Source: Notolepis coatsorum (lineage: Eukaryota > Chordata > Actinopteri > Aulopiformes > Paralepididae). Taken from it: DNA of 64,000 nt. The notes beneath the pieces were generated by a model. It ran no database searches. It was not told the DNA's origin and saw nothing but the letters and a program-made list of their open reading frames with translations. Location of the stretch: positions 11,846,739 to 11,910,738 of the forward strand of contig OZ020593.1 of NCBI GenBank assembly GCA_963971535.1, in the 5' to 3' direction. A program made the translations under genes and the position numbers. This document shows positions 50,039 to 62,899 of this stretch, piece after piece (position 1 is the first letter of the stretch; every line of letters begins with the position of its first letter).

Positions 50039-50517
50039 TTTTTATCCACTTTTTCTCCCATTTTCTATATATTTTCTCCCATCCCAATTTCGTATCATCC
50101 AATTCAACCCTCCCCTGTCACGGACGCTGTTTCTTGCCTCCCACAAGCCGGCTGCAATGTGGACTAAGTCATACATAGCACAAGTCCCCTCCGGTACTTG
50201 AGGTAACAGCAGTCGCATCTTTTCACCTGCGCAGCTCGATCTCCCAGTGGCGAGGAGTAACGCGTGGGAGGCTCACGCTGCCCCCGACACTTCCTGATTC
50301 TACTGCGCAGGCGCACCAACCGACCTGTAGGAGTCGCTGTCCACAACGCCCGATCCCCACCCATCAGTTTCCCACCCCCTAATACGGCCAATGTGTATTA
50401 GTACGGACGACCAGCCAAACTGAAAGCAAATGTGGAGAGCTGGGCTCGAACTGACGAGCCCAGCGTCTCCAGCATTTCGTGGCGAGCGCCTTGCCCACTA
50501 CGCCACGTAGCCGCCCA
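50039..50517 (-). mobile_element. SINE family B, reverse
   Basis: TSD ttgaccaatcaattt on both sides (about 50024 and 50518); poly-T start and a right-hand head gcccactacgccacgtagcc. Confidence 0.8.
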
Positions 50518-50679
50518 TTGACCAATCAATTTGAAGCACAGAGGCATGTTTAGACGTGCACTCTTTTTGTGTTCTACCTCATCCTCGTTCGTGTGCTGGA
50601 AAGTGGCCCTCACCAGACCTAGGCGTTCAGCAGTCTGATGGAGGTGGGCACGAAGCTAACTAAGCCCCTTTTTTTCCAG

Positions 50680-50889
50680 TGTCTCAGCTCTGTATCGGCG
50701 GCCTGAGGGCGTTATTTATCAAAGAGGATCCGCGTTTGTCGTCCTGCTTACAAGACGGTAACAACACCTGCCTCACCCCGTTGACATTGTGTGACGGGTT
50801 CCCGATCCAGGCCATTTCTACTAATCGACAGAACAACTTTAATGGATTGCCTGACCACAAAAAAAACGATATAATCTGTGGCTTCATAG
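50680..50889 (+). CDS. Exon-like open segment, unknown protein
   Basis: A strong acceptor (ccctttttttccag) and donor (ATAG/gtaagc) bracket 210 bases that are open in one frame: SQLCIGGLRALFIKEDPRLS, SCLQDGNNTCLTPLTLCDGF, ending NDIICGFIG. The segment is class 1-1 symmetric and has five cysteines, features usual for exons of extracellular domains. I cannot name the family and see no partner exon; a SINE ends 160 bases upstream. It may be one exon of a gene reaching into this interval or an isolated relic. Confidence 0.4.
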
Positions 50890-51114
50890 GTAAGCTATAC
50901 CATGTGTGGACTATAGCTCCACCTCCACGAGATATTTGGTTTGGCTCCGTCAAACTGCTACGGGCCGCCAGGAGACACGATACATGAGGTCAGAAGGAAA
51001 ATACAGGAACGTAAAAAGGGTGAAGAGTTCCCATGAAGTGGACAAATGTAGGCTAGTTTGTCTTCAGGGAATCGTGTGCCCCTCGCACTCCTTTTAGAGT
51101 ACGTCTATGGCCTG

Positions 51115-51375
51115 GCTAGCAGCCTGAGAGCAGTCGCCTGGTAATCCGGAGGTTCCACGGTTCGATTCCCGCTCCTCCCAGGCAGTGTGTCGAAGGGTCC
51201 TTGAGCAAGACACTTAACCCCTAATTGCTCCTACGATGAGCAGGTCGGCACTTTGCATGGTCTCCTCTGCCGTCGGTGTGTGAGTGATGTGTGAGTGAAC
51301 GGGTCAAATGTGAGGAACAAATTGTAAAGCGCTTTGGATAAAAGCTGCTATATAAATGCACCATTTACCATTTAA
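51115..51375 (+). mobile_element. SINE family A
   Basis: Most complete copy: head, ggttcgattcccgctcctcc, gagcaagacacttaac, and the tail gcgctttggataaaagctgc. Confidence 0.75.
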
Positions 51376-51647
51376 CAGAGGCACGTCAAAACAGCTTAAA
51401 GGGATATTTCACTTTAGCGGAACTTGTCAAAAGTCAGCAGTCTTACCTCTATCTAAAGTAGGGATGTCCCAATCCGATCGCGTGATCGGAGATCGGGGCC
51501 GATCAAGTGATTTTCAGAATAGGGTCATCACGTCACGCACGTGAACGCACGTCGGTGCAGAGTGTGAAAACTTTCAGTTCGGGCCGACATTGAGTTGAAT
51601 GGGATCAGCCGTCTCCCATTCTGAATTGTAAATAAAAAATTATTTAA

Positions 51648-52097
51648 AGGAACACACCAACTTTTTGGGAAATTAGCTTATTTGCCATCTACCCTGGAGT
51701 TAGACAAGCAGATACATACCATTTTCTTCTCTGTGCATGCATTAGGCTTAGGGAACAGCCGCACCATTAGCCTAGCTTAGCGTCATTCACTGGAAGTAGG
51801 TGTGCCAGTGTAGCCTAGTTCCCAACAGTCACCCCCAATACACTCCAAATACAACTCCAAAACTTTCCTGTAAACATGGGCTTTTGAGGTGATGAAATCA
51901 CTGCGCCCAGGCAGCAGTGGTTCGGCAAAAAATAGTTCCGAGTATATATCTGCTTAGAAAACGAAAAAAGTAAAAAAAATATATATATATATTTCTCCAC
52001 GTGGTAAATACACAGGTCACAACATGTTTACAGGAATGTTTTGGAGTTGTAGATGGCAAATAAGCGAATTTCCCAAAAAGTTGGCATGTTCCTTTAA
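51648..52097. mobile_element. MITE-like element with aaaggaac ends
   Basis: Left aaaggaacacaccaactttt-tgggaaattagc and right gcgaatttcccaaaaagttg-gcatgttcctt are long inverted ends. An internal fragment of the same kind lies at 4390..4500. Confidence 0.65.
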
Positions 52098-52407
52098 TGA
52101 AATTGAATGACCTAATGTTATTACCTCGGATGTCTAAATCATCTACAATGTGTTGCATTGTTAACTATATATAACGGTTGATATATTGGTTGATGTATAT
52201 TTCCTCACATAGCTTGTATATTTCCTGTATTATTTACATCTCCCACATAGGCTTCAATAGAACTGACACCAGAGCCTGGCACCAAGCAGAGCGTATAGAA
52301 CGCTGGTATTCTGACAGGACGACCCTTCCTTCTTTTATAGTTTCCTTGTTGCAAAGTGTTTGCTAATGCAATGGCTGACAGGAAATACACTTGGGTCTAA
52401 AACGTTC

Positions 52408-53246
52408 CCTATAGGGAGGTGTAGTGGTTACGTCATTGCTGTTTCCGGCCGGTCCACCATCTCTATCTCGTGCCAATTCTCCCTCCCCTGTCCTAATCGT
52501 TGCTCGCATGTGCCCCCCACTGGCCGGTCGTAGGGAGGATAGAAGCCCATCACATGTCCCCTCCGATACACGTGGAGGCAGCCAGTCACTTCTTTTCACC
52601 TGCCAGCGCGGACTCTCATTTGGCGAGGAGTAACGTGTGGGAGGCTCACACTGCCCCCGCCATTTTCCTGCCTTTGCTGTGCAGGCGCCCTGACCGACCT
52701 GTAGGAGTCGCTGTTTTACAACGACCAGACTACCACCCATCGACTCCCCTCCCGCTGACTCTGCCAATTGAGTCAGTATGACGGCCGGCCCAAGCCGGAG
52801 GCAACGCTGACAGCCAGATTCGAGACCGGTGTCTCTTGCGTTGATGACGAGCGCAATGTCCGCTGCGCCACCCAGCCGCTCTGCCGGTCCACCATCTTGA
52901 TAACACAACGTATTTCCCCATTGCCCATTTCTAAATCGTCTCGTTTAAAACAACATTTACATGGTGTACCTTTCTGTGCGTATTCATCCACAATCCACAT
53001 TCATCTATAGCTCGACATGAAGATATTCGCAATTAATCGTAAAAAGAAATCGCCGAATTTTATTTCAACCAAAAATGCTTAAACAATAATGTTAGTGATA
53101 GAAGGGAACTCATTTTGTGCAAAAATGGAAAGCTTTTCTATTTCCATGTGGCAGAATTGTTACAATAGCCGATAATCCATTTTCCCAATGATAAATCCCT
53201 ATACGGGTGGAACAACCAGTGACGTCAGACTACACCTCCCTATAGC
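52408..53246. mobile_element. MITE-like element with ctatagggaggtgtagt ends
   Basis: Left ccctatagggaggtgtagtgg-ttacgtca and right tgacgtcagactacacctcc-ctatag are inverted; split by the SINE at 52463. Confidence 0.65.
52463..52882 (-). mobile_element. SINE family B, reverse
   Basis: TSD gccggtccaccatct at 52448..52462 and 52883..52897. Lies inside a MITE-like element (52408..53246). Confidence 0.82.
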
Positions 53247-53399
53247 AACAGAGTACCAGTGAAACCATCTGAGTGCTGTTTTCATGTCCTGAACCAGAAT
53301 ATTGCTACTCCTATTCCCACCAAACCATTGTCATGCACCCTTTCCATTCACTTGCATGCTGTCCGCAGGTGTAGCATGCAACTTCATGGTGAAATGAAT

Positions 53400-53728
53400 C
53401 CTAATGACCTATATTTATTGTAACATCTAATATAACCGATATACAGACCCTCATCTATAGTTTCCACTGTTTATTTTTCTCATATTTGTATATTCAGAGT
53501 TAATTATCGTTTACACTGTTTATTATTTTCATATTCAGAGTTAATTATATTTTTTAAACTGTTTATTTTTCCAAATGTATTTCATTGATATCGAATTGTA
53601 TTGCTTATAATATATGTATGTCTTTCTACTATTACCCTGCCCGTACCTGTAACCCCCACCCACCCAATGCTGCCCTGCTATGATGCCTGGATTTCCCCAA
53701 GGGGATCAATAAAGCAACATCTTAAGTC
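53400..53728 (+). mobile_element. LINE family 2, 3' end
   Basis: tgctgccctgctatgatgcc-tggatttccccaaggggatcaa-taaagcaacatctta. Confidence 0.7.
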
Positions 53729-53874
53729 AACACTGCCCTGAGCCAGCTGAGCATATTGACTGTTTGCTAATGAAAGCAAAAATGTATGCAAGCGATCACT
53801 CTCTCAAAGCTACTTATAGGGGAAATCCACCCTAAAATAGAATTAACATGTACGCATATAATATTGTAGGCTCA

Positions 53875-54260
53875 ATCAACAATTGATTGATTGAAATACA
53901 GTACGGCTCAATACAAACAACTGCTAAGCGGATGCAGACCAGAAAAATACTTTCGTCTTGTTTACATCAGGGTCCTCCATTTTCAATTCATCAGGACATT
54001 TATGACATACAAGAAGACATACAAATATACAGTGTGTAAGGAGAAGAAGAAAAAAAAGATCATAAAAAAAATATATATACATCCGAAGGGGAAGAAACTG
54101 TACATTGGAGGGGGTTGGGTGGGGGATTTGGACATTTACCACGTACAGTTTCTAATTGCAGCCACCCGTAGGTGCTCTTTGAGAGCGGTTTTTGAAGGAT
54201 GGTAGGGATTCACATTATTTTAGGCTGGGTAGGGGCCAGGGCGTTCCACATTATTGTGGC
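53875..54260 (-). mobile_element. LINE family 1, 3' end
   Basis: aatacagtacggctcaatac, cttgtttacatcagggtcct, aagaaactgtacattggagg and the RT-tail block gtgctctttgagagcggttt. Confidence 0.7.
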
Positions 54261-54639
54261 GAAACGTGTTTAGTCCCTTGTTTGAGCCTTAAAGTAGCCT
54301 TAAAGGCCCCATGAAATCAAAATATATGTGTATGTTCTTTTATCACTATATGTCTTGCACTGATTGTCACTTATACGCCAGCTGTATCTGTTGACCAAAA
54401 CGTTGCTTTATAGGTATTCTTAATGGTATTTTAGAGTTAGTAATTTCCAGGAAAATGATTCAAATAATATTGATGAGTCATCCAACCTACAGGGGCGCAT
54501 GCTAATTTTGTGTCCAATTAAATGCTTTCTATGACATTTACAGCAGATTGTAACTAACTAAGCAGCACCTCGGCGACTCAGCCTTTTTCAATGTTAGCTC
54601 GCTAGCTAACGTTACTAATGTTGCGTAACGTTGCTTGAT

Positions 54640-55800
54640 TGAATTGATTGATTGATTGAAAACTTTATTAACAGATTGCAGAATGGGTACAATACAGTAC
54701 GGCTCAATACACACACTTGTTAACACTTTGATTGCCCAAGGTTAAATTCATGATATACCATCCCTTGCCAGCTCTATTTAACATGGAGAAGTTCCCCTTC
54801 TTTGCAGGGCTATAACTTTTTAAATTCTATTGCTAGATTGCCATTATTAGGGCCCATTCAATGTCCTATATGTATTGTTCATGGTGTAGCAACGTTAAAC
54901 TTTTTCGTTCACATATTCATACTAAAATATGGTCTAAAGTATAAGTATGTTTTCATCTCTTTCTGCAGCTTTCTCCAGAACGTGATTTATAGCCCCAAAT
55001 GCATTATATTGATGATGAAATACAGTTTGATAGCAATCGGCGCGAGATAAAAAATTCAACTGGACGTACTTCTGGAAGTTACTACACGTCATCTGATGTT
55101 GACCGGATGGGCGAGGGGGCGTTTATAATTCCGTGGGCAACGTTATACCATTCATCTAATGTGGGTCATATGTTCATCATAGCAGTTTATATCGAACACG
55201 GTAATACTACACGCTAAAACTCACCCCAGTCTCCTCGGGCCGTTGGGCGATCAGCATGGAGTAGACAGTTTTCGATTATGGGATGTTGAAATGCCCGATC
55301 TATTTCCAGGTTGTATAATAGTATATACGTCCAAATCATGTTGTTTTTTCGAGTTATTTCTACCGATCGATGTTCACTGTGTGAAGACGGAGTCTCTCTA
55401 GCATTAGCGAGTGCCCGGACCCCATATGGAGTGAGTCCTGCCGGGTTAAAGGTTGATATCCGGTTTCGATCTGCCGATCGGCCACCAGATGGCGCTATTG
55501 AACCGCTAGAGGGTTGAGAGGAGACCAGCACTGTGTGTCAAGGCTGCGGAGGGGAAATATGATTTCGATCACAGATTTTTGAAATATTGATATCAAAGAC
55601 GAGTTACGGCGTCCTCGGCAACTTGAGCATGGCTAGGAAAGACGTCCTAAGGCGTTTCCGGCAGTTAAAGTGTTAAGGGGATGCAGACCAGAGAAAGACT
55701 TTCGTCTTGTTTACATCAGGGTCCCCCATTTTCAATTCATCATGACATTTATGACATACACGACATACAGATATACAGTACTGTTTAAGAGACAGAGATC
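54640..55800 (-). mobile_element. LINE family 1 copy split by a TTAA insertion
   Basis: Pieces 54640..54723 and 55677..55800 rejoin exactly in the family order (acacttg/ttaaggggatgcagacc). Confidence 0.8.
54724..55672 (+). mobile_element. 949-bp piggyBac-like non-autonomous element
   Basis: TTAA duplicated at 54720..54723 and 55673..55676; ends cactttgattgcc and ggcagttaaagtg are inverted (11/13). Internal open frames are short and unrecognised. Interrupts a LINE copy. Confidence 0.85.
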
Positions 55801-56029
55801 ATAAAAGAACATATGTGCTAACGTGTATGTTGCTAACATTAGCTCGCTATAGCTAACGGGTCGACCGTAATGCACATTCAGCGCTATTGGCTACTGCCAT
55901 CGCAAATCAATATCCATGACAAGTCCCTCCCTAGCTTCCTGTTTTTACAGGAAACACATGAATATGTGGAATCAAATAGCGTTCTGCTAGCTAGTTTCAT
56001 GGGGACTTTATGCTGAACAACTTTATACT

Positions 56030-56465
56030 GGCCACCGTAAATGTCCAACCCCCCCCCACCCCCTCCTAATGTACAGGCTACTCCCCATCATATGTATACT
56101 CTCTGTTAGGATCTCTGGGTAACAGTACTGTATATTTGCATGTCGTATATGTCACAAATGTAAATGTACTATATGTCATGTATGTCCCTATGCCATAAAT
56201 GTCATGATGTCATGTAGTGTATGTCATAAATGTCATATGGGGGACTCTGATGTAAACAAGACAAACGTCTTTCTCTGGTCTGCAATTCCTTAACAATTGT
56301 AGCCGTACTGTATTGTACCCATTCTGCAATCTGTTAAATAAAGTGTTCATTCATTCATTCATTCATTCATTCATTCATTCATTCATTCATTCATTCATTC
56401 ATTCATTCATTCATTCATTCATTCATTCATTCATTCATTCTTTCATTCTTTCATTCATTCATTCA
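56030..56465 (+). mobile_element. LINE family 1, 3' end with (ATTC)n tail
   Basis: Family end gtacccattctgcaatctgt-taaataaagtg followed by about 120 bases of (attc)n (56345..56465). Other copies carry caat/ttga tails. Confidence 0.75.
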
Positions 56466-56702
56466 ACACTTAGACTATAGTGTTGACGGCATCAAGAGAT
56501 GAATCCCGCTCGGAGTGGCTTCATAGACAGAGTCATAGACACCATGAGGCTGTGACACCCAGAGTTATTTTACTGGTTACAGCTGGTTTACAGTTTTCTG
56601 ATTCAGAGCTGGGGGGCCCCATGTTTACATGAAACACATTTGGATGCAATAGCTCAAACAGAAAATGATTAATTCTCAATGGAACAACTCCATAACATAA
56701 CA

Positions 56703-56962
56703 TATGGCTGCATTTGTATATAGCACTTTTATCCAAAGCGCTTTACAATTTGTTCCTCACATTTTTACCCATTCACTCAAACATTCACACACCGACGGCG
56801 GAGGCGACCATGCAAGGTGCCAACCTGCTCATCAGGAGCAATTAGGGGTTAAGTGTCTTGCTCAAGGACACATCAACACGCTGCCTGGGAGGAGCAGGAA
56901 TCGAACCGGGAACCTCCGTATTGCCAGACGACTGCTATACCTCTCGAGCCACTGTCGCCCCT
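56703..56962 (-). mobile_element. SINE family A, reverse
   Basis: Tail first on + (agcacttttatccaaagcgc), then gttaagtgtcttgctcaagg and the tRNA-like head at the right (tcgaaccggg, ctctcgagccac). Confidence 0.75.
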
Positions 56963-56977
56963 AACATGAGATGAGAC

Positions 56978-57355
56978 TGTAATATATCTATCCACATCTG
57001 TCTGTACATACCTGCATATAATCCTTTTTACATATAGATACTATATCTATAATATTATGTACATTATGTACCCGTACCTACTTGTACTAGTTACGCTGCT
57101 GGCCATTATGACTTACCACCATACTGTCTTTATACCTGCATCACTGTACATATTAATACTACAACTCTGTACACATCTGATTAGCACTATTACTCAGTAG
57201 TACTCATTCAGATATTTTATACCCTCTTTAATCACCTGTACATTGTATATTACTATTGCACTTTACTGATATATTTGCACTGTGGTTAGATGCCAAACTT
57301 ATTTTCATTGTACTGTACTTGTGCTGTATGATGACAATACATTTTAATCTCTAAT
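56978..57355 (+). mobile_element. LINE-like 3' region, second copy
   Basis: Same family as 6440..8670, uninterrupted here; ends gtactgtacttgtgctgtatg-atgacaatac. Confidence 0.6.
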
Positions 57356-57548
57356 GTTGTGGAGAAATGACCTTGTTGTCACATTTGATGAAAACATATA
57401 TACAAATAATAATAATAATAATAAGGTGAAGGGTATGTAAAACATGTGCAATTACACAAATGGTAAATAAACATATTGGACATATCATGGTCCTTGATTG
57501 TATATCGTCTGATAACATCATAAATTCAAGTCTTGACCCCTTGTTTCC

Positions 57549-58105
<557 letters not shown>

Positions 58106-59361
58106 GCACCTTCCCAGCACGAATGCACAGTGCTTCACAAGTTGCTTCAAAGAAATGAACAAGGCAATTCATTAAAAAAAAATAAAAAAAAAATAAAGAG
58201 AAAGACAGACAGTGGTCTAGATATTAACTGAACTATCTTAACGGTATAATACACACAGCACAGTGTAGCAGAATCCGTGTTTGGGGTGGATTTCCTCTTC
58301 ACACACACCCAGGCTTATAAGCCAATCGGCCACATTGCTTGAACGAGCAAACGATGACAAGGCCGCCACCACGACGAGAAGGGGGTCCACGACGCGGCTT
58401 ACCCTCCTCCCTCCGCACGCACTATGCTCATGCTGCCATATCCCTACAGTGGTATTGTCCGGCTCTTTTGTTGTCCATGTGATACACATTATTAATAATC
58501 ACATGTCCCGGGGTCCCCCCTCCTCAGTCCTCAGACGGACCGATTCTGTGATTTGTCGTCAGGGGGCGAGAGGCAGGGAGACGGGGATTGAGTTCAGCCG
58601 CTAAGTGCTTTCTTCTTGGTACCCGGTGGCACGGAAACAAACACCCTTCGATCGTCGCGGAGGGGACTTTAGAAACACTTTAGAAGTGGTTTAACCGCAC
58701 ATGAGAGAAGTGTTGGAGCCCAAACAGTTATGTAGCTCAACGCTGCTGTGCTTCAGTCGGGCTTAAGAGAGGAACGTGGAAAAGTAGAGACGAATTGTCC
58801 CCAATAAAATGAGCTGGCCTGCACAGAATTGTATATTAATCGAACAGGCCTTGTAGTTTGCATATAGCTTATGCAAAACGGATAGTCATTTATTTATTTA
58901 TTTATGCATGTAAAATCATAGGCCTATATGTTTAATTGTTTAATTCATGGGGCCTATATAAAACGTCATCTTTTGGTGGTTATACTTCATAAACCACTTC
59001 CATTAATGCAATTAAAAGCTTCATAAAATAGGCTGATGATGCCGTTCTGGAAATAAGTTGGATCAACCTTTATCTTATAGGTCATTAATATTATACAAGA
59101 TTCATGCATTAATGTGAATCTTTAGTGGGACTTAACAGCCATATCTGCTCAATCACGTGAATCTTTATTCGACTGAAATGGGTTAAATCATATTTCTTTT
59201 GCAACTTGGTGACTGCGGTCCATAGTGTTTAGTTAGAGTATATTATGCTAGCATAGGCTATATTCAATTACATATTACTTTAAATGTATTGGGCCAACGT
59301 AGTCAGACCTAATTAATTATTCGTTCCGACCATGTAATAATGCAAATTAATAACAAAATGC

Positions 59362-59490
59362 TGAATGAATGAAACTTTATTTAACAGATTGCAGAATGGG
59401 TACAGTACAGTACGACTCAATACACACAATTGTTAAGGGATGCAGACCAGAGAAAGACTTTCGTCTTGTTTACATCATAGTGACATTGAT
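59362..59490 (-). mobile_element. LINE family 1, 3' end fragment
   Basis: tgaatgaatgaaactttatt-taacagattgcagaatgggt to tcttgtttacatcatag. Confidence 0.7.
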
Positions 59491-60739
59491 GACATTTGGC
59501 CTCGATTAGATAGATAGGTTTTACGTTTATTTACATGATAACATAACTTTGTTAGTTCCGTTATGTACACCAATGTCGCACTTTTCATAACGATAACATT
59601 TTTACAAGGATAAATGACTGTTTTGTCAAGTAAACATAGTATTTATACTAGATATTGTATATGTTTCAACAAATGAACAGGCTAACGGAAAAAAATTGAC
59701 TTTGTGTAATATATAGTATCTGCACGTGACGGGCTAACTAACCATTTGCTCACGCATTCTGATGCAAAAGTATAGGTCTATATATCGCCTGGTTAATTTA
59801 AAAATGAAATAACAATTATTTACCATGAGGGAGCTTTTGTCTGCAGAGTTCATATCTGCGTGCACTGCCTGGAAGCAACATGGACGCTAGATGGCGCTGG
59901 ACTGATGGTGACGCTTTAAAAGTTCTCATCGCCAACTTCAACATAAATGTATATTACCCTGCATGGGTGCAAATTCTACACAATTGTTATTATTCACCGA
60001 CAATGAATTGGTTTATTGATCCTTGCTTCTGCTGCTGAAGACCACCGCGGGTGTCTTGTTGGCGAAAAACTGTTTTAATGTATTTTCACAGGAAGAGAAG
60101 AGAGAGGGAACACATCCACAAAATAGGCCACAGGCCATATGCATCTCTATATACATTTAATTAATAAAAAAAAAAAAACTATAAGCCACATTTGTTCTGT
60201 CTTTACACGAGCCTTCACACACGATGTGCTTCTGATGCCCATGTTTACATTTAATAGATAGTTTGGTGACTGTGCTTCAGTTGGTTTGGTTTGATTGTGT
60301 GCTATATTTTTGATTGCATTCTCTATAATAAAAAAAAAATGAAAAGTGAATCGATCGGAAAATTAGTTCATCATCCAGCCAAATATTGAAAGTCACAGAC
60401 GAGTATAGCCTGATAGATATATAGGGTATATAGTCTGAGTGAACAAACGACCCTGCGTGCGTAAAAGACATGCAGGCAGCCCTATAAGATTTGGCCTATA
60501 AGCCATTATATATTTACACCGAACGGCGTAATTTGGAAAATATAAAACGGTAAAAGGTTAATTGCATGCAGTTGTATTTTCCCACAGTATATGCGGTCCT
60601 TGATATAAACTGACACACTGCGCGTGTGTGCTGCGTAAACCGCACATTTTAAAGTTTCTGGTTTCAGGCCTGCATGCAACTAAAACCCGGTCACGCAATC
60701 AAGTCACATAATTAGCTCCTGTTAAATTAAGATACGATA

Positions 60740-61100
60740 AGATATTCCTTTATTATTAATCCCCTTGGGGGAAATCCATGCATTATTATAGCAGCATGTG
60801 TGTGTGTGTGTGGTGTGTGTGTGTGTGTGTGTGTGTGTGTTGTGCGTGTGTGTGTGTGGTGGGGGGTGGGGGGGTACAGGTACAGGTATAGTAAAGAAGT
60901 ATACAGGCAATAGAATTATAGTATTATAGTACAGTAGAAAAGTAAAAATAGGCAGTGTAAACATTATAATTAATGAAACATTATGAGCAAGGGCAGATGA
61001 GGGTCTGTATGAGTTGTAATGCAGTTATATTATATGCATTACAATAAATATAGTTACAATAAACACTATAATCTAAATATATATATGAGTAAGTATATAA
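60740..61100 (-). mobile_element. LINE family 2, 3' end, with TG repeat
   Basis: agatattcctttattattaa-tccccttggggg at the left is the reversed family terminus. An interrupted (TG)n run lies at 60797..60860. Confidence 0.65.
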
Positions 61101-61374
61101 TAGTTGAAGAAGAGATCTTGTATCTCAATGGGACATAGATAAATAAAGGATAAATAAAAAAAACGTAAAATTAATTCTGCCAATTAGATACACGTGCTGG
61201 CCTGGTTCGCCTATATATATATATATATATGACATTATATAAAATACTATAACGATTTGCAGGAGCAGAGCAATAATGTGTGAACTTTGAACATCACGGT
61301 ATTGCATGCGGCCCGCGCTGCACGCTGACTGATGAAACAGAGAGAGTGTGCAGAGAGAGAGTGTGCTCGCATGC

Positions 61375-61416
<42 letters not shown>

Positions 61417-61433
61417 CCCTCTCTCTCTCTCCT

Positions 61434-61493
<60 letters not shown>

Positions 61494-61498
61494 CCTCT

Positions 61499-61568
<70 letters not shown>
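61375..61568 (+). repeat. (CT)n microsatellite
   Basis: About 190 bases of ct/tctc with a few cc and gc interruptions. Confidence 0.95.
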
Positions 61569-61571
<3 letters not shown>

Positions 61572-62216
61572 GTGACCCGTGACTGATGCGAGTTAACAGC
61601 TGACTCTCTTTTCCGTTACAAATGGCTCCGGATCATCCAGATAATAACTACCGGATCACGCAAACTATGATGCTGCTGCCGCATCGTCACCGACCTCGGC
61701 GTGTTATTAAAAAACAAAACAAGAGAAGCATTTCATATTAGCCTGGTAAAAAAAATTGGTCGTTGCAAATATATATAATTTTATATGCTTTTATTTTCGG
61801 GTGTAAAATATACAAAATAATACTTTTTTATTTTCGGGCGTTTACTAAATATATTAGATGTGAATATAACCACGTTTTATTATATAGGCTATATATAAAA
61901 TAAAAACGCCTATCAAAATAAATGAAGGGATGTTCTTCCTATTCGTTTTTAACTTAAGGCTCCTTTATCTTCTATACTATTTTTATGCGCGCGCGGGGGG
62001 GGGGGGGGGGGGGGGGGCTGGAATAAGAGGTTTTTAGATTAACCATAATGTGCGCTCTGTCACCACAAAATCACCACAAAAAAAAGGCCGAACTTTCAAA
62101 CCGTCCACGATTAATTTCAAGATCTTTTCGTGTGTGTGTGTGTGTTGTTATTTTTTCCTCTTCACTCGCCTCGGTGACGCGCTCCCGTGCCCATGTGACC
62201 TGATGGGTGCTGCTGG

Positions 62217-62573
62217 CAGGGGAGTAGCTAGGTTAGGATGATTCCTAGGGCCCAGCACTGGGGGGGGGGGGGGGGGGGGGGGGCCAGGAGAACACTATTA
62301 TTATCTTTTTAATTATTAATATGGATTTATTATTATTATTATCCTTAAGTAAGTTAATTCATTCAGTCCATTCATTGAAGACGAACGCAATGCGACATAT
62401 GTGCTGAACTGCTGATCCGAATGTATATATTACTAAAACCATATGATGCGTTTTCATCAATAAATAAATAAATAAATGCCCCAAACTAACACGCTCTCGA
62501 TGGATTGGGGCCCGGGGGGCCCACAAATAGATAATTTCATGGGGCCCAGGATCTCTCCAGCTATACGCCCCTG
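62217..62573 (+). mobile_element. Small hAT-like element next to the foxd1 TATA box
   Basis: Ends CAGGGGAGTA...TACGCCCCTG are inverted repeats. Flanks gctgctgg (62209..62216) and gctgcggg (62574..62581) match 7/8, as expected of an 8-bp hAT TSD. It contains a ~20-base G run at 62263 and no coding capacity. Confidence 0.7.
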
Positions 62574-62581
62574 GCTGCGGG

Positions 62582-62589
62582 TATAAAAG
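62582..62589 (+). promoter_or_regulatory. foxd1: TATA box of foxd1
   Basis: TATAAAAG in a GC-rich setting, 318 bases before the foxd1 ATG; transcription would start near 62612. It lies 9 bases after the right end of a small hAT-like element. Confidence 0.6.
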
Positions 62590-62899
62590 ACCCGCGAAGA
62601 CCGCCCTCCCCCGATTCAGGTTTGGCCCTTTTTAAGGTTACTACGCATCATCTCCACCAGACTATAATATAATAGTGCCATTATAGTCTCTCGATCTATA
62701 ATCGAAACATATGGAAGAGCTTAGATACAGAGGGAACAACCACCGCCACCACACCTCACATGAGTTGTTAAAGGAAGGCAGGAAGGGAAGGAGGGCAGGG
62801 TAGCATCTCTCTCATCCTCTCCTCTCCTCCCTCTCCCCGCCCCGCGCGCAGGCAGGGCAGGCAGCACCGGGCAGACGGGACGGGTAGCAGCCAGGAGCC

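Larger units (their letters stand above)
58106..62216. other. foxd1 upstream intergenic region
   Basis: No gene seen. Contains a GC-richer stretch (58260..58680), AT-rich DNA, one LINE family 1 and one family 2 fragment, a ~200-base CT microsatellite (61375..61568) and a 22-base G run (61996). foxd1 enhancers may lie here but cannot be read from sequence alone. Confidence 0.6.

Noticed and set aside
61280-61586. Ser/Leu-rich frames
   Set aside because: (CT)n microsatellite.
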